This document shows positions 10,201 to 17,572 of a stretch of 64,000 nucleotides of DNA, piece by piece; the stretch's first letter is position 1; the number at the start of each line of letters is the position of its first letter. Under the pieces are notes generated by a model. That model was not told where the DNA came from and did no database searches. It was given only the letters and a program-made list of their open reading frames with translations. Position numbers and translations under genes: made by a program. This DNA comes from SVTX01 sp045660325 (GTDB lineage Bacteria; Bacillota; Clostridia; Oscillospirales; CAG-272): contig JAZRDO010000019.1 in the NCBI GenBank assembly GCA_045660325.1, forward strand, positions 62,001-126,000, written 5' to 3'.

Positions 10201-10562
10201 AGTTCTATAAGGGACTCCTTTACGCTTCACTTGAGGGTATTTGTGACCTCACGGATGAAGAAATGGCGGCATTGCGCGAGCTTGACGACTTTACAAGTAA
10301 CGATCCCAATAACCCCTGTATGCTCAAGCTTACGGTTTTGGGAAGGGATCTTTACGGAAACGAAAGAAACGTGGTGTATAGATTCTACAAATACACCGAA
10401 AGACGCGCTTATATAACTATCGAGGTTTTGGGCGAGAACGGCTCGGATTCCGAGGCGGCATACGGCACCTTCTACGTCTTAAGCTCGTTCGCGCAAAAGA
10501 TAATTTCCGACGCGCAGAAGCTTATCGACGGAGTAGAGATCAACGCCACGTCAAAGTATTAA
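7284..10562 (+). CDS. Large single-pass membrane protein with N-terminal InlB-type B-repeat; DUF4340-like position
   Basis: Of 1092 residues, 27-76 form one InlB B-repeat (Flg_new type; RRGYAFDGWYT and HDELYARWV are diagnostic). A basic stretch (KKAQTSMLKKQKRA) and one membrane helix (about 98-120) follow, then about 970 extracytoplasmic residues rich in Tyr and Asp. By the positive-inside rule the B-repeat is cytoplasmic. The outer part contains recurring blocks such as YILIDKNSGEW and MLLIDENSGDW. Clostridial GldA/F/G clusters often carry a DUF4340 protein in this position and the outer domain may be a very long relative; I could not confirm that. It ends the cluster, before a terminator. 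Confidence 0.7.
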   Translation: MPTNDGNMKNIILNSAGGKCNIGSISYTEGDTYSLPTPERRGYAFDGWYTRVTGGERITDNDPEIAKHDELYARWVLKEAKAREKKAQTSMLKKQKRAIIVMIIAVILLGIGLGFVNYIVDIYRFEDINGDIYYIKKDDGIYALYYKGGDKCDKNSDGFYQTSIGTQLMIDDETGEILDTIYVDDIKYMHKDELRGHSGRLLMFKQMTYDRYSTSDQSKIIKSIKVNNEFGGYTFVRDKNFDFIIEGREDLIYDKEIFALLSTTCGYTLSMDTLKNPVRLSDGKVDLSEYGLVAEEREKTQLDENGNEIKVKYNYTPASYTITAMTGEYHTVTIGDKIVSGAGYYVMYSGGEAFDENGQMQTVEARERIYVLSSNGIENVVLRPIEALITPMIIYPMGQSSYFDVENFEVSTDINYEMIQKEFEALYADETAGMTPEEVQKYIDSHPELQEKYVEIFNKYSKKICSFSYQDIEERTNSMYSTLPYISNIEYTGGYYVNSLNIDTMLYKLASMEFIETVKLDPTEDDLRKYKLYESKYNIDFFYHDSAADTEAEKSYVYNTVYVSEKNADGTYYAYSRNFNMIVKVEAGYFEFLEWDDAKWYDSQYIQLDIGYITNILIESSKLNADIKFDNSGSQIATYLHGSGNTFTDSLKNKYSIEKNNDGKYWLHLDNAEQNAIFTGDYMLASVPYSKITPANEHFIILENTQVDRDGDGNNDAIIHYGYNVIYKGGYYTLAATVALTDMQGNRIGSNSQVMGEVAYATEYFVTRNNQMFFASKSSYVGKILTERYSDTGNGTWHNGEVYVTADGKYILIDKNSGEWTRIDQFTCGVFFGDKSHSALSEHGIRIAPEYNAAGKLISPEEFYYSTGSHKIRYNYENGTVEKYNANNKSWGAASAADYTVGLWLHGSYFVTKSGEMLLIDENSGDWGIMAPTKSNSQGAQIYINSEHLSYEFDSKTQSGTTVTRDQLYNFRQFYKGLLYASLEGICDLTDEEMAALRELDDFTSNDPNNPCMLKLTVLGRDLYGNERNVVYRFYKYTERRAYITIEVLGENGSDSEAAYGTFYVLSSFAQKIISDAQKLIDGVEINATSKY

Positions 10563-10579
10563 AATCATACTCGAAGAAA

Positions 10580-10672
10580 ATTCTCCCGATAAATTTTGTC
10601 GGGAGAATGGCGGTCGGGGTACATAAAAACCGAGAAAAGCCTTATAAATAAAGGTTTTTTCTCGGTTTTACC
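10580..10672 (+). terminator. Two hairpins ending the Gld-like cluster
   Basis: ATTCTCCCGA (10580-10589) pairs with TCGGGAGAAT (10599-10608). A second longer hairpin pairs 10626-10643 with 10651-10669 and ends in a T-rich arm. The second has the form of an intrinsic terminator. Confidence 0.75.
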
Positions 10673-10711
10673 ATGCGATAAAAATTTTTCGGAAAATTTG
10701 AAAAAAGGGTA

Positions 10712-10740
10712 TTGACAAATAAAAACCTTTATGATATAAT
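10712..10740 (+). promoter_or_regulatory. Consensus promoter for the tRNA pair
   Basis: TTGACA (10712-10717) and TATAAT (10735-10740) with a 17-bp spacer, a perfect sigma-A promoter 43 bp before tRNA-Met. Confidence 0.88.
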
Positions 10741-10783
10741 AATTGAGTCGTATAGCGACGTCCGAAAATGAGCGGACGAATAT

Positions 10784-10860
10784 GGCGGGATAGCTCAGTT
10801 GGCTAGAGCAACCGGTTCATACCCGGTAGGTCATGGGTTCAAGTCCAATTCCCGCTACCA
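10784..10860 (+). tRNA. tRNA-Met (anticodon CAT), CCA encoded
   Basis: A full cloverleaf can be drawn: acceptor GGCGGGA/TCCCGCT, D arm GCTC/GAGC, anticodon stem ACCGG/CCGGT with loop TTCATAC, and CCA encoded. Two oddities are seen: the first acceptor pair is G-U, and the T-stem ATGGG/CCAAT contains an internal G-A mismatch. By stem sequence it looks like elongator Met; a CAT anticodon could also belong to a TilS-modified isoleucine tRNA, less likely here. Confidence 0.88.
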
Positions 10861-10863
10861 TAA

Positions 10864-10938
10864 GGCCCGTTGGTCAAGCGGTTAAGACACGGCCCTTTCA
10901 CGGCTGTAACATGGGTTCGATTCCCGTACGGGTCACCA
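10864..10938 (+). tRNA. tRNA-Glu (anticodon TTC), CCA encoded
   Basis: Acceptor GGCCCGT/ACGGGTC (one G-U), anticodon stem CGGCC/GGCTG with loop CTTTCAC, T arm ATGGG/CCCGT and encoded ACCA. It starts 3 nt after tRNA-Met, so the two are co-transcribed. Confidence 0.93.
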
Positions 10939-10939
10939 A

Positions 10940-10974
10940 CAACAAGAAAGCACGCAGTAGCGTGCTTTTTTTGT
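10940..10974 (+). terminator. Intrinsic terminator of the tRNA pair
   Basis: AAGCACGC (10948-10955), loop agta, GCGTGCTT (10960-10967) and a run of T. Outer ACAACAA/TTGTTGT extends the stem. Confidence 0.85.
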
Positions 10975-11010
10975 TGTTGTATGTGCCCCGTACGGGATGA
11001 GGACTCAATG

Positions 11011-11368
11011 GAAAATTCAAATAGCGACGTTAGCTATTTGAATTTTCGCGTGAAGAGAAGGGAACACACCCGTGTTACCTTCTCTTGATTTGGCGCATTT
11101 GATATCGGCGGAAGCCGATGCGACAAATCCGAATAAGAATTGCCGACGGTAGGCAATTCTACGAGAGGGAGAATGTGGAACACATTCTCATCGTTCGCCG
11201 CATTTGATGTCAACGGAAGTTGACGCGGCGAACTTCGGTTCTGATTCTCGTACGAAATCTATCCTCATTCTCATCATTCACCTCATTTGATGTCGGCGGA
11301 AGCCGACGCACCGAATGTAGTTCCGATTCCCCGCACGTTGAGAGTAGCACAAGCTACTCTCTTTTTTT
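11011..11368 (+). repeat. Array of eight hairpins with conserved loops and variable stems
   Basis: Back-to-back perfect or near-perfect hairpins fill this stretch: 11011-11047 (15-bp stem, loop gacgtta), 11053-11086, 11087-11129, 11136-11160 (loop gacggta), 11169-11189, 11193-11233, 11275-11317, and 11340-11368, which ends in seven T and would terminate. The three at 11087, 11193 and 11275 share a 5' bulge ATTTGAT (11097, 11202, 11285), a 6-bp inner stem and a GGAA tetraloop. Inner stems differ by paired changes (ATCGGC/GCCGAT, GTCAAC/GTTGAC, GTCGGC/GCCGAC). No credible protein is encoded. It may be a palindromic repeat element or a structured RNA. Confidence 0.75.
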
Positions 11369-11369
11369 G

Positions 11370-12028
11370 TTGCTGCTCGCACAAGAAGAGGGTCTGGGCA
11401 AAACTCCCCCGCGCCGCAGAGCATAAAAAGGCCTCTATTTATCCCTCCTCCGCGCAGTTTCCTTCATTTTTATTTATATATTATATATACGCGCGATTAC
11501 ATACAGAGTACAGAGCACATAATAATAGATTAAACAGGGAACCGTTATCATCAAATTTTTACCCTGCGATCCTCTTGCCTTCGGGATTTTGGGCAATACT
11601 TCTATATGAGCCCGTGTTCATTTTACACTTTGCACAAGCTTTTATGAACAATGACGAAAAATGCAACCTCATTTTTAACTTTTGGTATATCTAAAAAGAG
11701 AAATTCCGTATAATCCACATCAAAAACGTGACTGAAACCCCTGATTTTGCATAATATATTGTTAGATCACCGGGTCTTATGCATAATATCTTCCACAAAA
11801 ACAGGAAATTACACAAAAAATATACGTTTTTTGCAAGTTTTTGAATTTTTTCTTGCAAATGTCTTTTTTGCACTAAAATTTAGCCACTTTGTAAAAAAAG
11901 AAACTTTATAGATTTAAATTTGTTCATTATGCACTCAAGAGGGCGAACATTGTGTATTTTTGTAAAGTTAGAAGACACAAAACACCTATTTTTATACAAA
12001 GAGACGCACAATAAATGTATGCAAAAAG
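11370..12028. other. AT-rich intergenic region, no gene seen
   Basis: About 660 bp between the hairpin array and the oppA promoter region. Open frames here are short, low-complexity and lack ribosome sites. The decamer TGCATAATAT occurs twice (near 11748 and 11780). I see no tRNA, known riboswitch or mobile element. Confidence 0.5.
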
Positions 12029-12029
12029 A

Positions 12030-12057
12030 ATAAATATTCACCCTGATGAATATTTAT
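12030..12057. promoter_or_regulatory. Inverted repeat upstream of the opp promoter (possible operator)
   Basis: ATAAATATTCA (12030-12040) and TGAATATTTAT (12047-12057) form an 11-bp perfect inverted repeat with a 6-bp centre, about 52 bp upstream of the -35 box. Position and symmetry suit a dimeric regulator; the regulator is unknown. Confidence 0.4.
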
Positions 12058-12108
12058 CAAATTCTTATAAAAAAATTAAGATTTTTTTGAAAAAATTTTA
12101 AAAAAGAC

Positions 12109-12137
12109 TTGCAAAACTAAAAATATTGTGATATAAT
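12109..12137 (+). promoter_or_regulatory. Strong promoter for the opp operon
   Basis: TTGCAA (12109-12114), 17-bp spacer, TATAAT (12132-12137), preceded by long A/T tracts that could act as an UP element. The leader before oppA is about 95 nt. Confidence 0.85.
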
Positions 12138-12243
12138 AGTCGCACATATTATTCGATGGGTTGGTTTTGAAGAGAATTATACACACGAATAAAATAAAAA
12201 AAGCCTTTAAGAATAAGGCGAAACACACAAGGAGGTTCTTGCT

Positions 12244-14853
12244 ATGAACAAGAATATCGCAAGAGTTCTCAGCTTGGTTATGGCGATCCTTATGATCGCT
12301 GGCACATGTGTTGCATTGGCATCCTGTAAGGATCCCAACGCAGGCAAAGGCCCCGACGCTGCAACTCAGAAGACTTACACTTACAAGTCCGGTACAACAG
12401 CACTTGGTACCGCTTGGAACCCTCACAACTGGGAAACAAACGCTGACAACTCCATGCTCAGCTACATCTCTTCCCCCTTCGTTGACATGTCCATTAAGGA
12501 CTCCGTTAACGGCGTTTACCAGTGGGTTTATGAAATGGCTACAGCAGTAACTGACGTTACAGCTACACACCAGGCAGATCTTACAAAGTACAACGTTACT
12601 CTTCCTAAGAACGAAGACGGTAGCATCAAGGCTGCTGACGAAGTTACAGAAGGTTTCGTATACGAGATCAAGCTTAACCCCAACGCAGCTTGGGAAAACG
12701 GCGTTAAGATCACAGCTGACGACTACATCTACTCCATGGAAATGCTTCTCCACCCCAAGTTCAGAAACTACAGAGCTAACCTTTACTACGCAGGTGAATC
12801 CGCAGTAGCAGGTGGCGCTAAGTTCTACAACTCTGAAGCTCCCATCTACTCCGTAGTAGTTCCCGCTTACGGTCAGGAAGATACTCCCGACTACTCCTTC
12901 GACGTAACAGCAAAGCCTGTATACATCAAGCTTGATGCTACAGATATGACATTCTCCGGCTATTCCTTCTACGAGATCAAGAACGACTACGGTTACATCC
13001 GTGACGTTAAGGACGAAGAAGGTAACGTAGTAGTTCCCGGTGCTACATATTATAACGACCTTTCCAAGGAAGCTAACGCATTCGGTTACGTTAAGGTAAC
13101 AGAAGCTAACAAGGAAAAGGTTCTTACAATCATGGACCAGTACTGCTCCGCTTTCAAGCTTTCCATCTACAACGAAGACGGCTCCGTAAACGAAGAGTTC
13201 TTCAAGGAATTCCTCTTCTACTTCACAGAAACATACGGTGAAAAGGTTGACTACGATCAGGTTGGTTGCTACAAGGTAGACGATTACACAATCATCTACG
13301 TTTGCCAGCAGTACCTCGACCTCAACTACTTCCTTACATCTCTCACATCCACATGGCTCGTTTACAAGCCTCTCTACTCCGGTGAGAACGATGAAAAGAT
13401 CGACAAGTCCGGCGAGCTCTGGACAACAGACTACTGCACATCTCTCGAGACAACAATTTCTTACGGTACATATAAGATGACTTCTCTCCAGGATGCAAAG
13501 CAGGTAATCTTTGAGCAGAATGAAAACTGGTACGGCTTCGAAAAGAACGAAGACGGCACACCCAAAAAGGACGAAGAGGGTAACCTTATCTCCTACACTA
13601 ACTTCCTCGTTGACGGCAAGAACGTTCGTCAGTACACAACAACAAAGATCGTTATCGACGTTATGACTGAGGACGCAATGAAGAACGCGTTCCTTAAGGG
13701 CGAGCTCTCTGAGTGGGCTCCTTCCGCTGATGAGCTTTCTCAGTACGCTATGTCCGACAAGCTCGTTCAGGTTGATGAGACATACACAATGTCCTTCTTC
13801 TTCAACACAAACGTTGAAACCCTCAAGAACATGGATACAGCAAAGGGCAACGTTAACTCCGTAGTTCTTTCCAACTACAACTTCCGTAAGGCTATGTCCC
13901 TTGCAATCGACAGAGCAGAGTTCGTAACAGCAACAGCTGGTTACAAGCCCGCGTTCTCTCTTATGAACAGCCTCTACCACTACGACATTTACGAGGATCC
14001 TACATCTTCTTACAGACAGACTGAAGAGGCTATGCAGGCAATCGTTAACCTCTACGGCGTTGAATACGGCGCAGACAAGGAATACAAGACACTTAAGGAA
14101 GCTCACGACAAGATCACAGGTTACAACCTCACAGAGGCCAAGAACCTTATGGCAACAGCTCTCACAGAGCTCGTAGAAGCAGGTCTTTATACAGCAGGTC
14201 AGCCCATTAAGATCCAGATCGGTTGGGCTAAGGGCTCTCTTACATCCGACGACAACAAGCAGGTAGCTCTTCTTAACAAGTTCGTAAACGCAGCTCTTGA
14301 AGGCTCCGGCTTCGGCGAAATCACATTCGAAGCAATCGGTAACATCAACGACCGTTATAAGGCAGTTCCCGAAGGCGACTACGCTATCGGTTACGGCGCA
14401 TGGGGCGGCGCTGCATTCTACCCCTTCAGAAACATGCAGGTTTACTGTGATACAGTAGAGTACAAGGGCCAGATCAACGAAATGGGTTGTTGGGATCCTT
14501 CCAAGACAGATCTTACAATCAACATCAACGGCGAAGACGTTACAATGACATGGCAGGATTGGTCCAGAGCTTGCTCTACAGGCGAATACGCAACAGCTGA
14601 CTTCGATACAAAGCTTAAGATCACAGCTACAATGGAAGAAGAGTTCCTTAAGTTCTACTACAGAATTCCTCTCTGCGGTACAACTATCGCTTCTCTTCTC
14701 ACATACCAGATGGAATACTACACAATGAACTACAACATTATGTACGGCTTTGGTGGTCTCCGTCTTATGAGCTACAACTACGACGATGCAGCGTGGGCAG
14801 CAGAAGTTGCTGACATCATCGCAGCAAACGGTCAGCTCGACTACGCAGGTTAA
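12244..14853 (+). CDS. oppA: Oligopeptide ABC transporter substrate-binding lipoprotein (enlarged OppA/DppA family)
   Basis: A lipoprotein signal peptide ends in the lipobox LASC (Cys28). The mature protein is a family 5 extracellular solute-binding protein: an early AWNPHNW stretch, LNPNAAWENGVKITADDYIYSMEMLL, and FRKAMSLAIDRAEF are family landmarks. At 869 residues it is some 300 longer than usual OppA. Codon use is strikingly narrow (ACA for Thr, TAC for Tyr, AAG for Lys), pointing to very high expression, in line with AGGAGG and the strong promoter. It would capture peptides outside the membrane and deliver them to OppBCDF encoded downstream. Confidence 0.93.
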   Translation: MNKNIARVLSLVMAILMIAGTCVALASCKDPNAGKGPDAATQKTYTYKSGTTALGTAWNPHNWETNADNSMLSYISSPFVDMSIKDSVNGVYQWVYEMATAVTDVTATHQADLTKYNVTLPKNEDGSIKAADEVTEGFVYEIKLNPNAAWENGVKITADDYIYSMEMLLHPKFRNYRANLYYAGESAVAGGAKFYNSEAPIYSVVVPAYGQEDTPDYSFDVTAKPVYIKLDATDMTFSGYSFYEIKNDYGYIRDVKDEEGNVVVPGATYYNDLSKEANAFGYVKVTEANKEKVLTIMDQYCSAFKLSIYNEDGSVNEEFFKEFLFYFTETYGEKVDYDQVGCYKVDDYTIIYVCQQYLDLNYFLTSLTSTWLVYKPLYSGENDEKIDKSGELWTTDYCTSLETTISYGTYKMTSLQDAKQVIFEQNENWYGFEKNEDGTPKKDEEGNLISYTNFLVDGKNVRQYTTTKIVIDVMTEDAMKNAFLKGELSEWAPSADELSQYAMSDKLVQVDETYTMSFFFNTNVETLKNMDTAKGNVNSVVLSNYNFRKAMSLAIDRAEFVTATAGYKPAFSLMNSLYHYDIYEDPTSSYRQTEEAMQAIVNLYGVEYGADKEYKTLKEAHDKITGYNLTEAKNLMATALTELVEAGLYTAGQPIKIQIGWAKGSLTSDDNKQVALLNKFVNAALEGSGFGEITFEAIGNINDRYKAVPEGDYAIGYGAWGGAAFYPFRNMQVYCDTVEYKGQINEMGCWDPSKTDLTININGEDVTMTWQDWSRACSTGEYATADFDTKLKITATMEEEFLKFYYRIPLCGTTIASLLTYQMEYYTMNYNIMYGFGGLRLMSYNYDDAAWAAEVADIIAANGQLDYAG

Positions 14854-14880
14854 TTAAATTTTAAGATTTGATTAAATTTT

Positions 14881-14912
14881 GCAAGCATTGGGGGTAAAAT
14901 CCCAATGCTTGC
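14881..14912 (+). terminator. Intercistronic hairpin between oppA and oppB
   Basis: GCAAGCATTGGG (14881-14892) and CCCAATGCTTGC (14901-14912), a perfect 12-bp stem with an 8-nt loop but no long T-run. Such hairpins between a binding-protein gene and its permease genes commonly stabilise the upstream message or cause partial termination; that role is inferred. Confidence 0.7.
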
Positions 14913-14982
14913 AACTTTCGGTATTTAGCCGAAATCAAATTTTTTAAGATTATCGGCGAAAATAACTGAAAAGGAGAAAAAA

Positions 14983-15948
14983 ATGGCAAAATACGTATTA
15001 AAAAGAGTATTGCTGATGCTCTTTACATTATTTATCATCACAACGATTTGCTTCGTATTCGTAAGACTTTTGCCCCCCAACCTTCCCGAAGGTGGCACAG
15101 CAGCTCAGGCAGAAGTTTACAAGCAAAGATTCGAGGCGCTCGGATACTACGAGCCCATTCCCGTACAATACGCTATTTATCTTAAAAATATCGTTACAAA
15201 ATTCGACTTTGGCACGTCCTGGTTTGTAGATAGACAAACCGATGTAACGGAGCTTCTCTTCAACAGAATGCCTCCTACAATCATGGTAAACCTTTACTCG
15301 CTTATATTCTCGACGCCTATCGGTATAGCGCTGGGTATATTGGCTGCAATTAAGAAAAATAAGTGGCAGGACCACGTTTTAAGTACACTCGTAATGGTAT
15401 TCGTATCGGTACCCTCATACGTTTACGCGTTCCTTGTACAGTATATATTCTACTTTAAGCTCGGATGGCTCCCTCAGACTGTCTACTCGCTACACGATGC
15501 AGGCGGCAGCTGGTTTACAGGAAAGATGTTCGTAAGTATGATCCTTCCCGTTTTGGCGCTTTCCTTCGGTTCAATCGCAGGACTTTGCCGTTTCACAAGA
15601 GCCGAGCTTACAGAAACACTTACGTCCGACTACATGCTCTTGGCTCGCACAAAGGGCTTGACACGCGCTCAGGCAACAATACGCCACGCGCTCAAGAACG
15701 CGATGGTTCCGATCCTCCCCTCCATTCTTTCGGGCTTTATCGGTATTATCGGCGGTTCCATGGTTATTGAACAGATCTTCTCGATCCCCGGCGTAGGCGA
15801 TCTCTATCTTAAAGCTATTATGATGAGAGACTACGACCTCTTTATGCTTGACACGATCTTCTACACGTTCGTAGGCTTGCTCTCGGGTATCGTTATCGAC
15901 TTGAGCTACGGATTCCTTGATCCGAGAATCAGAATGGGAGAAAAGTAA
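14983..15948 (+). CDS. oppB: Oligopeptide ABC transporter permease OppB
   Basis: 321 residues, the normal length for OppB/DppB. Six membrane helices, starting MAKYVLKRVLLMLFTLFIIT, the conserved ALGYYEPIPVQY segment, and the cytoplasmic EAA loop that contacts the ATPases (TSDYMLLARTKGLTRAQ ... HALKNAMVP). Preceded by AAGGAG. It is the only core transporter subunit in this operon without a large insertion. Confidence 0.94.
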   Translation: MAKYVLKRVLLMLFTLFIITTICFVFVRLLPPNLPEGGTAAQAEVYKQRFEALGYYEPIPVQYAIYLKNIVTKFDFGTSWFVDRQTDVTELLFNRMPPTIMVNLYSLIFSTPIGIALGILAAIKKNKWQDHVLSTLVMVFVSVPSYVYAFLVQYIFYFKLGWLPQTVYSLHDAGGSWFTGKMFVSMILPVLALSFGSIAGLCRFTRAELTETLTSDYMLLARTKGLTRAQATIRHALKNAMVPILPSILSGFIGIIGGSMVIEQIFSIPGVGDLYLKAIMMRDYDLFMLDTIFYTFVGLLSGIVIDLSYGFLDPRIRMGEK

Positions 15949-15949
15949 T

Positions 15950-17569
15950 ATGAATAAGATCCAAAATATTAATAATATCCCCGCTGAAAAGTTCGAATTC
16001 GCGAACAAAGATGAAAGAATTTTTGACGCAAAGTTCTCGGACAAGCCCATTGGCTACTTTAAGGATGCTTTCATCAGATTCCGTAAAAACAAGGCTTCTA
16101 TCGTAGCATCCATTATTATCATTGCAATCATTTTGTTTGCAATTATCGTTCCTTTCTTCAACAAGACTGAAACAGGCACAAAGCTCGACCCGTTTTATGA
16201 GTGTATGGGACCTTACGTTCCCGAGCTTGCTGACTTAGGTATCCTGAACGGCTCTGCCGCCAGACAGCCAGGCTACAAGACTCTTATTTTCGACTATGCT
16301 ATCGGTATCGGCGCGCAGCAGTTGTCCTCCGATCCCGTAAACTTCAAGGAAGCCGCTCTTGCAGACAACGAATACCAGGCGGTTATCACTCCGTTTGACA
16401 AGCTTGATCCCTCAGGCTCAAAGTTCAATACTACCTACAAGATCAAGATGAACACCTATCTCGAAAAGGGCTTTGTATACCGCGAAGTAGAACAAGCTGA
16501 ATTAGCTAAGATAATTCAGTGGCAGGAGGAAACGGGTATTCAGGTTATTTATCCTTTGATCGACACTCAGACGGATGATCCCGAAAGCTCAACAGGTGCT
16601 CACTATTGTATGCCCAATTACATTAACGACCCTAACTACTGGTACAAAATGGATGCTAAGGGCACACCCGTTGATGAAAACGGAAAAGCATACAAAATCG
16701 ACGCTTCCAATCCTGCCGAGTGGGATTTCAAGCTTACTCCTAACTACAAGACGGATGAAAACGGCGACCTCGTTTACTACGAAAAGGTAGGCGGAGGTAC
16801 TGCTGAAACGTCTCAGCGTAGAATCCGCGTACTCTACTATAACTATTATCAGTACCTCAACGGTATGGAGCCCAGCTTCCTCTTCGGTACTGACTCTCAG
16901 GGCTACGACCTCGCATACAGACTTGCTATAGGTATCAGACTTTCTCTTATCCTATCCGTTGTTGTATCCGTAATCAACTTCATTATCGGCGCTATCTACG
17001 GCGCGATCGAGGGCTACTACGGCGGAACCGTGGATATTATCATGGAAAGATGCGCTGAGATCCTCGGCGGTGTTCCGTTTACGGTCGTTGCTACGCTGTT
17101 CCAGATGCACCTTGCCGTTAAAGTGGGCGCTATCCCCAGCTTGATATTCGCGTTCATCCTTACAGGCTGGCTTGGAACTGCGCACCTTGTAAGAACCCAG
17201 TTCTACAGATTTAAAAATCAGGAATACGTTATGGCGGCGAGAACTCTCGGCGCGAAGGACAGAAGAATTATCTGGAAGCACATCTTCCCGAACTCTCTCG
17301 GTACTATCGTTACGTCCTCGGTACTCGTTATCCCCGGCGTTATCTTCAGTGAAAGTATGCTCGCGTTCCTCGGCATCGTTAACCTTGGCGGCGCTAAGAT
17401 GACATCTCTCGGTACACTTCTTTCTGATGCAAGTAACATCTGGACAACGTATCCTCATCTTATGATTTTCCCTGCGATTGTTATTTCGCTTCTTATGATT
17501 TGCTTCAACTTGTTTGGTAATGGTCTCCGCGACGCGTTCAACCCGTCGCTCAGAGGCGTGGAGGATTAA
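15950..17569 (+). CDS. oppC: Oligopeptide ABC transporter permease OppC with large extracytoplasmic insertion
   Basis: 539 residues against about 300 for typical OppC. Helix 1 (about 49-70) is followed by roughly 235 extra residues (about 72-307) before the canonical entry motif LFGTDSQGYDLAYRLAIGIR. The remaining helices and the EAA loop (AARTLGAKDRRIIWKHIFPN) are normal. By topology the insertion lies outside the membrane, where the binding protein docks. The ATG at 15950 is used because it follows GGGAG and the oppB stop directly; an earlier in-frame ATG at 15917 overlaps oppB. Confidence 0.92.
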   Translation: MNKIQNINNIPAEKFEFANKDERIFDAKFSDKPIGYFKDAFIRFRKNKASIVASIIIIAIILFAIIVPFFNKTETGTKLDPFYECMGPYVPELADLGILNGSAARQPGYKTLIFDYAIGIGAQQLSSDPVNFKEAALADNEYQAVITPFDKLDPSGSKFNTTYKIKMNTYLEKGFVYREVEQAELAKIIQWQEETGIQVIYPLIDTQTDDPESSTGAHYCMPNYINDPNYWYKMDAKGTPVDENGKAYKIDASNPAEWDFKLTPNYKTDENGDLVYYEKVGGGTAETSQRRIRVLYYNYYQYLNGMEPSFLFGTDSQGYDLAYRLAIGIRLSLILSVVVSVINFIIGAIYGAIEGYYGGTVDIIMERCAEILGGVPFTVVATLFQMHLAVKVGAIPSLIFAFILTGWLGTAHLVRTQFYRFKNQEYVMAARTLGAKDRRIIWKHIFPNSLGTIVTSSVLVIPGVIFSESMLAFLGIVNLGGAKMTSLGTLLSDASNIWTTYPHLMIFPAIVISLLMICFNLFGNGLRDAFNPSLRGVED

Positions 17570-17572
17570 GGT

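Noticed and set aside
11150..11340. Additional degenerate tRNA genes after tRNA-Glu
   Set aside because: Only T-arm-like fragments are present; no acceptor, D or anticodon arm can be folded.
11287..11694. Possible 135-codon gene in the region after the tRNAs
   Set aside because: It reads through the hairpin array and an AT-rich stretch, without ribosome site, and looks non-coding.
12076..14106. Long open frame on the minus strand opposite oppA
   Set aside because: It is an artefact of oppA's narrow codon use; the product is Cys/Val-rich low-complexity sequence with no ribosome site or family.
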